Positions 35,241-48,485 of a DNA stretch of 64,000 nt are shown here, one piece after another. The first letter of the stretch is position 1. Each line of letters begins with the position of its first letter. A model generated the notes under the pieces. It ran no database searches. It had not been told where the DNA came from and saw only the letters and a list, made by a program, of their open reading frames with translations. Position numbers and translations under genes: made by a program. The stretch is from Pithys albifrons albifrons. Lineage: Eukaryota > Chordata > Aves > Passeriformes > Thamnophilidae. Location: the NCBI RefSeq assembly GCF_047495875.1, contig NC_092459.1:17221795-17285794 (forward strand), written 5' to 3'.

Positions 35241-38200
35241 CAGGTTAAGTCCTGTATAAGTCATTGGCACTTAAAACAGCAGTGGGTTTTGGCTCATGTC
35301 CATGAATTTGATAAGTTCAAATTTCATCAAAATATATTACTTGACAATTTTTCTGGTTGAACCAGGTTAAAACAGATCTTCATTTTCATCTTACATGCCA
35401 CACAAATCCCTTTGGCACTTCTTAATAAATTTACTACAAGTTCATTTAGTTCACATAAAATAATTGCTTTTGTACATGTTTCAACAGAAAAGTACCTAAA
35501 CATTTTTGAAGCATAGATTAAGAAACAAAATACAGGAGTGCATTATATATTTTAAATTTTTCTTTGCAATCTTTTCCTATTCAGCATCTGTAACTCAATG
35601 AATAGCAATTCAAAGTAATAGAACTACATTGAAAGATGAATTTCGAAGAGTGACAGGTGCTTTCAGCTTGCACACCTAAGTCAAGGAGGTTTTGAAGATC
35701 GCACAATCTGTCCATCCTTCCCCTGCTTCCAGTTTTGTGCTGCTTAACCCCATTTCCCATGCTTTATAAATAGGGACAGAAATCACCACATTGCCTCTCA
35801 TGAGAGCATGGAGGAAAGTGCCTCCTTCCTAACATTACCCCTCTCTGCCCTCAAAAACTTACTGGAAGACACACAAAAACTATATTAAATGAAAAATCAA
35901 CCAAAGCAGTAAACAAAAAGCAGAAAAATTTCATTGTCTTATACACACCTCACTTTGTACACTGTGATAGAGGAGATACTCAGGAAGTGTTATAAAATAT
36001 TGACAGTAGAAGCATTTATGGAGATGTACATAAAAAGAAATTCAGGAATTTTTAAATGCTGCTTATGCCACTACAAAGATCAGACTACACATTAAAAGTT
36101 TGGTGGGAAAGTCATGCCTTTTCTGAAGTTATGAATTAATATAGTTCAGATATAAGACAGGATTTTAGATTTATGGTTGCAAAGTTTGTAAGAGCTTAGC
36201 CCTCCTGCCCCAGAAAATTATTATTTAAGCTTCAGGTCTACTGGCTCAAGGGTGGGAATCACTTTGAAATACTTTTTCTAAGATCCTAAGATCCTATGCT
36301 TAGAAGAATTCAGTCAGATTTCTACAACTTGAGCTTTGGATCAGCACAGCCTCAATATTATAATTCTGTGCTTTATGATTAGAGGGGGAAAATATCAAAT
36401 AATATAGGTCAGATTAAGTCAGTGAGACTCTCTGGTAACATCTAAATTTATAACTAAAATTGTCAGGGTCTGTTTCTATCCCTGAAGCCATCTGGCAGAG
36501 CCTGGCCACATCCCTTCTATTAAATGCTCTGGTGTTTTCAACAGGGTAGCACAACCAAGCCATGCAATGAGAACAGAGGTGAGCTGACTTTAGCTGGATT
36601 GTGCACAGGATTTTTTCTGCAGATTTTAATCACTGTAGAGCAAAAAATGCAAGAAATCAGTATAATTCAAATCTGGTGCCTAAGTCCATACTGTACTACT
36701 CCTTAATTTATAAGTCACTTCCTCTGATTTAAATCAATGGTATTACTCATTTTCTCAAAATCATGTTTGTAAAGGGGATTATTTTTAGCCATTTAACCAA
36801 GTTTTGAGTTTAAATAAAGGCATAAAGATAACTTGGACTTACAGAGGTTATTCTCTTGTTACTAATTTCTAATCACAAAAGGGCTATCTTGATTTTGTGA
36901 TGGTGCCCAATTTTATAACTCTTTGTTTACATGACTTTTTTCCAGCCTGATGTTTAAGGTGCTGCTGTAGCAAATGCCTCTCTCCTCTTATCCCTTATTC
37001 AATTCTGGTATCCCTTTGTTTCCCTAGAAAAAATAAAGGAAACCTGTACATAAACAGACAATGAAGTAGTAATAAAGCTTAGTATATAACCAGTATGCAA
37101 CAAAGCATATTAAAATGTGTGTAGTTCTGATTAGTAATCAAATATTTGACATTCCAGCTGCCCAGTCACCATAAAGCAACTGTCCCCTGCCTCAGCATGT
37201 GATTCCTGAGGGGTGAGTCTGGAAGGTACATAGCTAGTAGCAGATCTACATACCATTCGTGAATCCTACTATTCTTCTACTTTGACATCTTTAGTGAGCT
37301 GAAAAGTGGTGCAAATATTCAAAAGTTCGACAGGAAAACCATATGCATGTTACATGATGCACACTCTGAAGGCAATGACAAAATAATATGATTTACTGAC
37401 AGTTGAAAGTTTGACAAATGAACATAAGCAACCAATCAAATTTGAAACACAACATTTTCACATATGAAGTCTTTGACAAAGAAATGTAAGGTGCTGTGCA
37501 AATCCTACACAGCCTATGTAACAGCTGAGCTACCAGCAGACCATCAGCTTTTCCCAGGCTCTGGCAGCTTGCTCAGAAGACTGGCCATTGGTCCCTGCCT
37601 TGGAAATGCCGCACAATGTGAAAGGAAGGAAAAAGCAAGTGAATGAATAAAGATCTGCAGGTTCCTCATTAAAAATATGTTTTGAGAATTATTTCTAAAA
37701 TTCAACACTAAAATTTGGAGGGTGAAATTATAAGAATTTTTCTCTTGTATACCTTGAGATCAATTTGGACATACAGAAGAAAACTACTGTCCTAGAAAAA
37801 CAGTAGCAAACATAGCTCATTAAAAGACTAAAAGAATTTAGAAATTTCATGACACAACTAAATTACCAAAAGATTATGTAATAAACTAAGATAATTTATT
37901 TTACGTTTTATTAAAGTATTTAGGAAGATATGTTTGTAATCACAGGATTTTTAAAACAATCTAGAGGTCTGGCTGTAGCATAAGCTCAGTATTGGTACAC
38001 TTTTCTACTGTAATTACCATGTTAGTGTTGAACTTTGTCTATGAGAAAGTATCAGAACAAACAAAATTGAAGGACTACCATAATTCTTCATCCTTTGGAT
38101 GCTCTGACATTCATTATTGTTCACGCTAATAACTGAGAATTAATTGTAGAAAAGATATTCTAATGTTAATAATTTAATGAATGTTAAAACCCCAGTAAAT

Positions 38201-40030
38201 ACAAGCAGAAAATAATATAGAAACCTGGGAATTAAATGAAACCTTTTGAATAAATGCATGTTTGAGAAATGAAATTTTCTGATTTTTTTTGAAAACATTT
38301 TATATAAAATTGAGATTATTTATGTAAAAATACCAAAATGAATATAAATATTTATTTTAAATTATTAAAAATATCTCCTCACTCTTGTTAAATATTGTTT
38401 TAACAGGAGTTACCATTCCTCCTTGGAAACAACATCAGAACACTAAAACCCACTGAAATTGCAGAGTCCTTCTTGTTCAAATTGATTTCTCTATGGATAA
38501 GACTTAGAAATGAGCAATCCTCCTGGTAAGATCATATCACCTGCATTAGGCATTTTATTTGTGCCTAAGCTTTAGATGGACAGATAAGCATCCATCCAAA
38601 GTCAGTGCCTAAGGCTCCACTGCAGTCTGCCAAGAACAGCTTAGGACCTGAAGGAGAGAATTTAGGTGACTAAACTTAAGCACTGAATTTATGTAAAAAC
38701 ACTTCTCACCTGAAAGCTTTAAAAGGCAGCTACCTCTTTTCCTTAGGATATTTTAGGGTTCTACTTTAGCAGGACACTTCATGAGACACATAAAATTTAG
38801 GAAGGACCTTGATGAATTCATTCCTTATCCATTTGATCTACTTAGGATATTCTACTTGTTTATTATTTTCTTTAAAAAAATGTAATTGACTGATGTTGCC
38901 TCGAATCTACATGTGAGAACAACTCAGACTTCTTTCACAGAAACCCACAATATTTGGTATTACTTACAGGGAATATGCCCTTGGATTAAAATGTCTTCCT
39001 TTTATATAATTATTCAAAAGCAAGAAGAATTATCTGTGCATATAAGAAGATGATTTCAGATGGAGGGTTAGGAAAATGTTGAAAGTAAAACCCTATTATT
39101 TCCTTAGCAAGGACAAAATCCACTTTGCTTGCATATAAGTCAAGGTTAGAACTGTAGGAAAGAAAAGGTAGATGGCTCAGAAATATCTTTAAGGTTTGTT
39201 ACTTTCATCCTATACTGGAAACATCTTTCTTGAAAACAAACATTTTATTAACGAATTTGTTCTCAAGCATACAGAGTGTCATGCCAAAGGATTGCATCAA
39301 GGCATCTATGAATGAAAAAATGGTCATGGAACCTTCATTAATAAATAAGAAAACCCTATGGCAAGTTTTCTAAAACTGAGTGCCTATAGTCAGACTTCTT
39401 AGTTGAGTCTAAAGCTCTTCACAGTTAAACTACCATGGTACTTAATTGAGTACATACAAGTACATACCTTGTGCATACACTGGGGCTACTTAATATGCTT
39501 AGAGGCAAGCATGTGCTTAAGTATTTTCCTAGATCTGAAAGAGTGCATTTAGTGTTTTGCCTCGAAAGAACCCAACTGTGGAACTGTAATTTGCAAACAT
39601 ATAGAAACAAGATAAAAGTTCAATTCCTTCAATGTCATCAATAATTGCTTCTTTTCTACAGTGAAGACAGTAGAAATTGTCTGTGTGCCCAGCCCTTTTC
39701 AAAAGAGACTTAGAGGCTAAATTTTGGACACATACTTTTCAAATATTACTCCATATTCGTATCTAATAAGGGGGGTATGTACAACCATGAGAATAAAAAT
39801 CAGAATGACACTACAAATATTACAGCATGAATATTCACTTAGAATTTTAGATTAATGCTAAAGATGACAAACTGATTCAGTTTGACTTAGTATTTGTTAA
39901 CTCATAGATTGAAAATATTTATCAGATAGTGAAAATTCTTAACATTACAGATAACACAACTATAGGCTCCTTATAAAATCACAAAGTTGCAATATTGTGA
40001 ATGAGATAACTACTTTCTTTAAGAAAATAA

Positions 40031-40036
40031 TTTATT
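40031..40036 (-). terminator. SNTG2: Candidate polyadenylation signal of SNTG2
   Basis: AATAAA on the minus strand, 28 bases past the SNTG2 stop codon. If used, it gives a very short 3' UTR of roughly 50 bases. More distal signals probably exist, so this may be a minor site or unused. Confidence 0.35.
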
Positions 40037-40064
40037 TTCCATAGTCACAACATATAATCTAGTA

Positions 40065-40196
40065 TCAGTTACTGTACATATATTTTCTTGCAACACTCTG
40101 ACTGTCTATAAATACTGGATCCACAGATGCCACTTTTGCTGCTATAAAAGAGTGAATACAGTGTAAAACTGCCGTCAGATCCTGAAATTCAAGTTC
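40065..40196 (-). CDS. SNTG2: Gamma-2-syntrophin, last coding exon
   Basis: This exon encodes the final 43 residues and the stop (TGA at 40065-40067) of gamma-2-syntrophin, a cytoplasmic adaptor that binds dystrophin-family proteins. The acceptor is TTGTTCTTTCAG|GAA, phase 0. The translation opens ELEFQDLTAVLHCIHSFIAA, the core of the syntrophin-unique domain, and ends VFIDSQSVARKYMYSN. The RKYMYS ending is what I recall for SNTG2. Gamma-1-syntrophin ends quite differently in my memory, which is the reason for choosing SNTG2. The neighbour TPO supports the choice, since SNTG2 and TPO are adjacent in human. The domain mediates dystrophin/dystrobrevin binding in the family. Confidence 0.95.
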   Translation of the reverse strand, partial: ELEFQDLTAVLHCIHSFIAAKVASVDPVFIDSQSVARKYMYSN

Positions 40197-40491
40197 CTGA
40201 AAGAACAAGTAAGAGAAAAAAGAGAAGAGAAAATATGAATTCGTATTCAGGTTTATAAACATTTTACATGAATACAGAACAGACTAGTCAGCAAAAAACA
40301 ATAGACTTAACATGAAAATCAAATCTTTATGGGGAACTGTAAAGTTAAAACCATTAAGAATAAAAGCTAAAAATGTTCACTTGCAGAGCTGCATGTCAAT
40401 TTAGTTTTCATTTTGTGCTATTTTGTTTACATTTTACTCAGCTTGGACAATGAAAACAGTCAACTTGCAAGAACATTCAAATAATGCTACA

Positions 40492-41217
40492 TAGAATCAT
40501 ATAGGTTCAAAAAGACCTTTAAGATAATTTAGTCCAACCATCAACCCAGCATTGCCAAGTCCAACACTACACCACATCCCTAAGTACCATATCTACACGT
40601 CTTTTCAATACCTCCAGGGCTGATGACTCAATCACTCAGTCACAACCTGTTCCAAATCTTGACAACCCTTTTGGTGAAGAAATTTTCTCTAATATCCAAT
40701 CTAAACTTCCCCTGGCACTACTGAGGCTGTTTCCTTTCATGCTATCACTTGTAACCTGTTTCAGGTAGTTGTAGAGCATGATAAGATCTTCCCTGAGCCT
40801 CCTTTTCTCCAGGCTAAACAATACCAGCTCTCTCAGTTCCTCCTCATCAGACTTAGGTTTCAGACCCTTCACCAGCTCTGCTGCCCTTCTCTGGACACTC
40901 CAGCACCTCAATGTCTTTCTTGTAGTGAGGGACCCAAAAATGAAAACAGGATTTGAGCTGTGGCCTCATCAGTGCCAAGTACAGTGGGACAATCACTTCT
41001 CTAGTCCTTCTGGACTCACTATTTCTGATACAGGCCAGGATGCAACTGCCCTTCTTGGCAACCTGGGCACACTGCTCGCTCATGTTCTGCTGCTGTTGAC
41101 CAGCACTCCCAGGTTCTTTTCCACCAAGCAGTTTTCCAACCACTTCGCCCCAGGCCTGTAGGTCTGCATGGGGTTGTTGTGATCCAAGTGTAGGACCTGG
41201 CATGTCGCCTTGGTGAA
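40492..41217 (-). mobile_element. CR1 LINE 3' fragment, reverse orientation
   Basis: The plus strand starts with 'atagaatcatataggttcaaaaagacctttaagat', the reverse complement of a CR1 3' end. Read on the minus strand, the fragment runs from 'accaaggcgacatgccaggtcctacacttgg' through codons for [38 protein letters not shown], and [20 protein letters not shown], into the 3' UTR. It is 5'-truncated at about 41217 and has frameshifts. It lies only 295 bp into the intron from the last SNTG2 exon, in the same orientation as the gene. Confidence 0.92.
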
Positions 41218-42769
41218 CATTAGTAAAGTATTTGACAAGTTAAGGCTGTTTGAGGATGATGCAGTACCAAAGAGCTGGGAAGAATGAGGAGAACACATAC
41301 TTTGTCATTCTCTAGAGGAGAGATGTGAGGCCAGAGGCAAGGTGGAAGATAAGGTAAAGTCACACTCTACTCTGTAGAGAGAAATATGGCTAGCTACAAA
41401 ATTCACATGCCCTAATTCACAAAGAAAGGCAGAATTACTGCTAACCAGTTCTCAGATTCTCTTGACTTTTTATAACAGTAATAGACTGATAGCCTGACAC
41501 AATGACACGAAATATAATGTAAAAAACATGTTCAATTTATGTGATACTGCTATGTGTAAGTCTGCAGCTGGTATTGTGGGGACATTTGGGATAGTTTTGG
41601 TTTGGGCAGAAGACTTTTCAACAATATGTTGGCTACATAGTAGTTTATAGAGACACACTCCATATGCTTGTCTTTAAACAAAAAGTGGAGCACTGGACTT
41701 ATGCTTTTTTTAATTGCAGAATTTTATGGTATCTTCTAAGCAAAATTGCCCCAAACAGAATATTTTAAATCCAAGCTTACTGTTCCAGAAAAGCTCACCA
41801 TCACACCATTTTGCTATCCAAGGCCATGCATTTACTAGGCCCAAGCAGTCCTCCTACTAATGAATGACTTAAATTTTTCAGTAGTATTTGTGGGACATGA
41901 TTTTGTGACCCTGTTTGGAGCATAACCAGAAATTTTTGATAGTGAAGGGAGCTGCAGCTACAACCATTTAAAAAAATTATTTAAATTTCATTTTCTAAGT
42001 TTTGCAAAACTGAAACGATGTACACACTCAGGATTATTAATGAAATACAACTTAATATGAAATAATACAGGCCTCGATATATCAGTTCTCAGCTCAAGTA
42101 AAAGCTTTACATCTCCTGAATTTCCATCTTCAAAATCAATAAATGCAAAATTATAAGGCCACTCACATTACGCTTAGAGTTGCTCCAAAATCAACTGAAA
42201 TTACCCTATAATTTCACCTCAGGTTCTGACATTCAAGATACTGATCGAATGCAGCCAAGCAAGCCAAGAGAAAAGAGCCCTTCACAGAGCTTTCCATTTC
42301 TCCACTGTGCTTTCATGAACCTCTAATCTATAAATGTTTATGGAGATAAGGAAACAGAGTTAACCTAATGCAGGCAGGTTTTCAGACTGCTCTAACAACA
42401 TTATTTGGAGAGCTTTGGGATAAGAAGAGAGCAAAGAGGGAATATCTCATCACTGTAAGTCAGTCCTTTCCAGGGTCCCTACTGCAGAATCCTCTTTGTT
42501 TCTACTACAGTTCAGAGCATGGAACAAACAGCAACAGCCCCTCCTGCGTATCTGAGTGGGGTTGTCTAATGTGTTGTGGATGACTTTTCAAACACTAGTA
42601 TGCTCTTATTTCTAGAAGGTATAATCTACATAGAGCTGGAAGACTATCAATATTGCTAAACTTATGTTTCACATGACAACAACAGTATTTTCTGCAGGAC
42701 CCTCAGGTAGGGATTATTTTCAAGAGTGGTGCTAATTTTGAAAGTTGTTACAGAGCTGAAAAGCTAATG

Positions 42770-43220
42770 TGCAGCATAGGAGCACTCCTCCTGCAGTTTA
42801 CCAGCTGATCTGCTCCTCTTATTGTCTCTCGTGTCTTCACTCGTTTATGTGTGGGGGTGAACGATCATCTTGGATCCTAAAACAGGAGCAGAGATCTGGA
42901 GGTGTTGTCTTGAATGGCTCAGTTAGATGTGGTCCGCTATGGTGGTATCAGAGAGGTGGGGTTCACCTGAGGCCTTGTGCACCAGAAGCTTCCAGAAATG
43001 CACCTTAACGCAGTAGTATTTGATCCAGGACACCACAACTGGGGTAAGGCTGTGGTGCTCTGTGTTCAAAGGATGTTTGATTGAGGTCTGCGCTGGCTGC
43101 AAAGCAGAAGCTGGGGTAGGGATTTGTGCAGGTTGCTCAGAGAACTGGTGTTCTGGTGGTGGATGTAGCTCGCATGTAGATTACACAGGGAAAGGGAAAA
43201 GGACTAGGGGTTAGTTTGAA
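42770..43220. other. GC-richer patch in SNTG2 intron
   Basis: About 450 bp is clearly richer in G and C than the surrounding intron, with G-rich plus-strand runs such as 'gagaggtggggttcacctgagg' and 'gctggggtagggattt'. The two open frames here (79 and 64 codons, plus strand) have no motif. It may be an unrecognised old repeat. Confidence 0.35.
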
Positions 43221-44170
43221 AATACAGATTTAGTAAAAGATAGTGATGGCTTTCCGACTTGGGAAAATATAAATATTGCATGATGGGAGGACAGGGACAC
43301 AATATATCTCTTAGTAAGATATTATCTTAAATGCCCTTAAATATAAGGGTGGAAATTTGGCCTCTTCAAGATTAGAATGTAATGTGAATTTTTTCTGGAA
43401 AAGAACTACACTTCTTCCAAACAAATACATTGCTCTGGTAGTTTATTTCTTTTTAAGGTAACATTTCTTCCTGTACTCAGCCAGGCAGATGAGTAACTGA
43501 TTATTCTATTTGCTCTATATCATCTAAAACTATCCTTACGCTTGCTGGCCTTATCTGTGATTGCTGCTTTTTCCTTTAACTAAGATTGTCACTTATTTAG
43601 AAGAATCTGTGCATGTCTAATATTTCAATAACCAAAGCTATTTCAGTTTAGTGTATGTACTGTAATAAGTGAATTAAGCACAAAAAAGAAAGACACCCAG
43701 AGAAGAACAGAATAGATTGAATTAAAGGAGTGGGAGGACAACATTGCAAAACTTCCTGCTGGTACTGAAAATATAAAAAATGAGCACATTGCACTGACCT
43801 CCATCTCTGTGTGTGCACAGTCAAGGAAGAAAAATATATAGTCTTGTTTCATCCACCCACCTAGGAGAGCTGGATTTATTACATATCATAAAGAGCTTGA
43901 CAAGCCTGTTGCATTATTACCATGAACACAATTTTATTGATTACTTCCGAGAGCTGTTGAATCACTATTTGAACAAGACATGACCCTGGATCACATAAAT
44001 GGCAAATAATGGAGACACTGACAGATAGTGTTATTATGCCCTGTGCATTTCATAACTTCCTTAAGGATATTGGTAACCCTCTGTGTTTATTAGCTGTTGA
44101 CAAGAGCACAACTATTACCACTGTATTCTTCAGCCTTTTTTTTCCTATCAGCTTGAAATTATAATAAGTT

Positions 44171-44309
44171 TTAGTAAAAAAAACCCCCAAAACTAAAAAA
44201 ACTGAAACAAAACCAACCAACCAACCAAAACAAAGACCAAACAAAACCCCCCCAACAAAACCCCCTCCAAAACAAACAAACAAACAAAACCAAACAAAAA
44301 AACAGATAA
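44171..44309. repeat. CA-rich low-complexity tract (G/T-rich on the minus strand)
   Basis: Nearly 140 bp consists almost only of A and C on the plus strand. It contains (AACC)4 at 44211-44226, blocks of C5 to C7, and (CAAA)n. On the minus strand it reads as (GGTT)n with runs of G. Confidence 0.92.
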
Positions 44310-45289
44310 AAATAACCAGGTTTTAGCCAGACAACATGGAAGTCACAATGGAAACCAAAACTCTAAGTTTTATACCTCAGCAAGTATACCAGGGCTTCAT
44401 TGCCACATCATGGATAAGAAGAATAAATGTGTTAATATTGCACAGCTTGTTAAGATTGTTAGAAACACAAAAAGATAAATTGTCCTCTTTTTCAGCTACG
44501 AACTTTTATTGGCTTCCTCTTTGTGACTGTCATTTGCACCAAGAGCAGATGGATAAGCTAAAATGTTGTTCTTACCCTGCAAGTCTAAGAACCAGATCTG
44601 TGATGCCAACATTCAGTGCCAGATAACTGCTATTCTCTCCCTCTCTCTCAATTGTACCTAAGTTCTTTGACAGTGTTCTACAGGGATCTGGAAGAATCAG
44701 ACAGATTTTCACTTACAGCTGGAGTGATTTCAAATGCCACTATCTACTGCTGAATCTGAAACACTTAAATGTCACATTGGCAGATGCAGACTGCTAATGC
44801 ACAAGAAACTAATTTGAAAAGTTGTTCTAGAGATGTTTGTCTAACAGCAGCCAGCTGAATTCACTCATTCCAGCAAATATTAAAATAAATTTCCAACAGC
44901 AATCAGACTGTTCAATACCATCACACAGGCAGAATCTTAACTCTTATCTACCATTATGTTGCAAATGTTTTTCAAGATCTCACATTGTTCAATTGTAAAC
45001 AACCAGACTTAAGTAACAAAAGACTCATGTTAATAAAAATACAGAAGGGCATGAGTGCTACATTATAGTTTATAGATGATAGAGATTAATGTTATACTAA
45101 AGAGAGAGCTTTGCTTGCACTCTCCTTATTTGCCACATCACTCAAGAGGACTAATATGAAATAAATACAGAATAAATATCCTTTCAGAGAATAGGATTTA
45201 CTGCAAAGGATTTTCTGCAAAACTACTGCAGTCTAATTAAAAATTGAAGTCAGTGAAGAAAAGAAGTTGAATGTGCCCAGTTAAATATG

Positions 45290-45315
45290 CAGGGCTCTTA
45301 TCCAGGGCTCTTATC
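45290..45315. repeat. Perfect 13-bp tandem duplication
   Basis: The unit 'cagggctcttatc' occurs twice in direct succession (45290-45302 and 45303-45315). This looks like a recent slippage event. Confidence 0.9.
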
Positions 45316-46479
45316 CATGTAACAGACATGAAGTTTATGAGACCAGCAACATCTAGATGAAGCTTCAATATGGCTCACAACATTCCATTGACACAAATGT
45401 TTCTAATCTTTCTTTCTTCAATATATATTTGAGACTAAGTGAGATGAGAAGAAAAGGGAAATGCTTAACTAAAATATACTTGTGAAAAAAAAGTCTTGTC
45501 ATCAGGTAGCTACAGTTTAGCTAAGGGAGATAAAGCATCAATACAAACCTGGAAGTATTAATCTTAATATATTCTTTTGTTTTTAATAACCTTTAAAATT
45601 CAGGGTAAATAATACCTACTGTTATTGAGATTACTTGCAATTTCTCAGCATTAAAAGCAGGGTAATTTCAGGGAAGTACTGAAGCGGGAGGCTATGAGAA
45701 AAAATTGTAGGGATTATCAAGAACCTGAGAAACAAATGACAGGAATCTTGGTCTTATTATCTCCTTTGAACAGAGAACTTTTTAAATGGAATAATGTACT
45801 GTTCACCTAAAACTGAAGTGGAAAGGAAGAATGACTTGGCTTAAAATTTATAGAAGAAACATCATCTCTAGACAGTAACTAAGATACAAAAACAGAATTC
45901 CCAAATGAGATTTTTTTCACCCAAGAATTTATAAGCATATAAAATTAGATATAATCTAGAAAATTCTTGTACAACCTTAACTCTACTGTTTTCTGCCAAG
46001 GGAACATAAATCATCTGCATCAAGCTTTATTTTATACATAGTGGCTCATTTTACTCAGGAAAAATCAAACTTCTATTATTTGATGACATTTTTGTTTCTC
46101 ATTATTGGCTGCATTTCACCACATAGCACCATCTGGCTCTATGTAATCTCTCTCAGTGCAATAAGCAGAGGTAGATACTGTACTGGACTATGGGTATTAG
46201 TGTTGGGTATTTTCCAAGCAGCCTGGAACTCTGAAGTCTTAAGAAATCATACCATTTAGGTGGTGGGCATACACTTGAATATATATAGCAGTTATCTGAA
46301 GGGGAGAGGCTGCATAGCTGTGTCCCAGTACCATTTCATGTGAAATCCTAGTGGGTACACTGCACTGTGCAGAGGCACTGGTAAAATAAATAATCACTGA
46401 ATTACAAATAAATCTCAGCCACTTAGTATCAGTCTCTGGCCTTTAATAAGCTTTTTCTGGGATCTTCCAACGTTTATAT

Positions 46480-46502
46480 CACACACACACATATATATAT
46501 TT
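46480..46502. repeat. Short AC/AT microsatellite
   Basis: (CA)5-6 followed directly by (TA)5, within the last SNTG2 intron. Confidence 0.85.
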
Positions 46503-47787
46503 AGTTACATAGTTCCTTATAATTCTGTATGAACCAATCACATTTAAATTTTCATCTGATACTTTCATGGTACCTCACAAATATTAATGAAAACTTTGCC
46601 AATTACAAGATGTTTCCATTAAAGCTATGTAAAATAGTAATTTTTAATGTTTTAAAAGATCTGCCTCCTGAACCAAATTTGCTGCAAAATTACCATATGG
46701 AGTAATTTTTATACTAATTTTACAGATAATCAAATTTTCATAAAAGTGCTAAAATTTACATATTTTTTCTATATAAAGAGGAAAATAAAAAAAAATAAAA
46801 ACAATTTAGGTGAGCACAAGAATAAAAATGAAGTAAAATTTGAAAAATCAGATTGTTTACCACAACAGAAAGAGGAGAGGAAGGATCCGGTATCAAAGTC
46901 ATAGAATTGCACTACAAGTAATGGAATTGCAGCCTTTGGCTAAACACGTACATGGATTATCTAATGTTTCATTACACAGAGATTCACTTATAGTTTTTGC
47001 ACCAGTTCAGTCTTCCTGTCTGACCTGAAACAAGTTACATAAGCTCTCTGAAACAGATGATCGCTTATAAAATGGGGACAGCAGCCCTTTTCTGTCTCCA
47101 AGGAGTACTGTAAGAAATGAAGTGAATATGGCCTGCTACTATAAACAAATTATTATAGTATTGTACCTTTTGTAATAAATATTATAATATCTTTTACAGG
47201 AGAGCCAAGAGACAACTCAGGTTAAGCTTGCTCATGAAACCCTGAATAATTTACTAGGGCAGATGAATAAAGAAAGACATACAGCATTTGCTGTAACTTT
47301 ATGATATATAAGGAAAGTTAGGGATTTTCTCCTTACAACTTTTTTTAAACATTAGAAGGTTAGAGAACATATCACTTTTATGTATGGTCAGTATAGAGAA
47401 AATAGCATTTTATAAGTTACTTTACCCTGTACAACTCCAGGTAAGAGTATTTGAGGATTTTCATAGGTCTTCAGATACTTTTCTGTTCTTGTCATTGGAT
47501 CTTGTCCACCAAAGCTCGGTGGAAACTCACTCTTACCTTCCTCTTCTCTGTCATAACACACTAAAGTTCTCCTCCTTTTAAAAATTACATGATTGATAAA
47601 TCTATAATTATTTATTTAGCAGCAAGCATGGGCTCACAGGGCAGAGGCAGTGCAGGTTTTGGCATTACAGCCAGACCTCCAGCTGACTACAGTCCTGAAT
47701 GGGAAACTGCGGATGATTAGCTGGGAAACTGAATTCTAAGTTTCACAATTTTATTTGATAATTGCTGAAGGAAAAAAAGAAAAAAAA

Positions 47788-47807
47788 GATACTACTAGAT
47801 ACTACTA
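47788..47807. repeat. Perfect 10-bp tandem duplication
   Basis: The unit 'gatactacta' is repeated twice, directly after an A-rich run at 47772-47787. Confidence 0.85.
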
Positions 47808-48374
47808 ATATCGCATCTATAGTTGTGACTGATTGTCTCAGATGTTTCAGATAGTGCAAAGCATTGAATGCTCTTAATTCACAATAGAACCAATATATTT
47901 CAGCTTGGCCTTTTGCAAGAATATTCCCCTTTTTAAGCTAATAAATGTTACAAAATCCTTTATATATTTTAGTGAACCTTAACCATATAAGTGTTTAAAA
48001 CTTATACACTTACCTAGGAGCTTAAAAATTCATTTAGCATTTATATAGTTTTATTTTTCCTTTATCTCTTTTAAATGCAGTTCTTAGATATTACATCTAC
48101 TATAAGTTGACGGAATAAATTCACAGAAATTATCTTTCTGAAGGAGTAAAATACCAGCATAGCACAACTTAATAACAGCCTTGTACAAACAGTGCAACAA
48201 ATATATATGTACTCCATCACTTGTGTTTACTGTGGAGTTCGAAAGAATAGAAAAAAAATTATAAAACTGTGAAGTGTTCAACATATGTATGTGCAGGAGT
48301 AAATGGAATTTCTGATGCCTCAACAGTAATTTTATTTCATGTTTTACTAAACTGAGAAAGGAGATGTTTCTTAC

Positions 48375-48485
48375 CTTTGTCTCAATTTGTTTGGTGTCTA
48401 GATTCTGAAAAAGCAGCTTTACTCTTGTTTTCCCATCATCTGAAGAGCCTTTAAGTTGAGAGAATTTAAACCTCCACAGTACATT
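48375..48485 (-). CDS. SNTG2: Gamma-2-syntrophin, penultimate coding exon
   Basis: This is a 111-bp, phase 0-0 exon (37 codons) with acceptor CTGTTTCTTTAG and donor AAG|GTAAGA. The translation begins NVLWRFKFSQLKGSSDDGKT and ends LLFQNLDTKQIETK. The WRFKFSQLKGSSDDGK block is highly conserved in gamma-syntrophins. It lies at the end of the second PH region and the start of the syntrophin-unique domain. It joins in frame to the exons on both sides, with no break or missing residue visible. It could in principle be SNTG1, but the last exon and the TPO neighbour argue for SNTG2. Confidence 0.96.

Larger units (their letters stand above)
31378..40030. other. Intergenic, downstream of SNTG2
   Basis: This is AT-rich sequence between the second CR1 and the SNTG2 3' end. 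It holds an A-rich run at 32161-32191 and a T15 run at 35226-35240. No exon, RNA gene or transposon family was recognised. Part of the right end may be a longer SNTG2 3' UTR. Confidence 0.5.
40197..48374 (-). other. SNTG2: SNTG2 intron (last)
   Basis: This 8,178-bp intron separates the two final coding exons (donor AAG|GTAAGA, acceptor TTTCAG|GAA). It contains a CR1 copy at 40492-41217, a GC-richer patch at 42770-43220, a CA-rich tract at 44171-44309, small tandem duplications, and an AC/AT microsatellite. No further exon fits the phase. Confidence 0.9.

Noticed and set aside
35226..35250. T15-cag on the plus strand as a splice acceptor
   Set aside because: The following sequence has no supported exon. 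Poly-T followed by CAG arises easily in AT-rich DNA.
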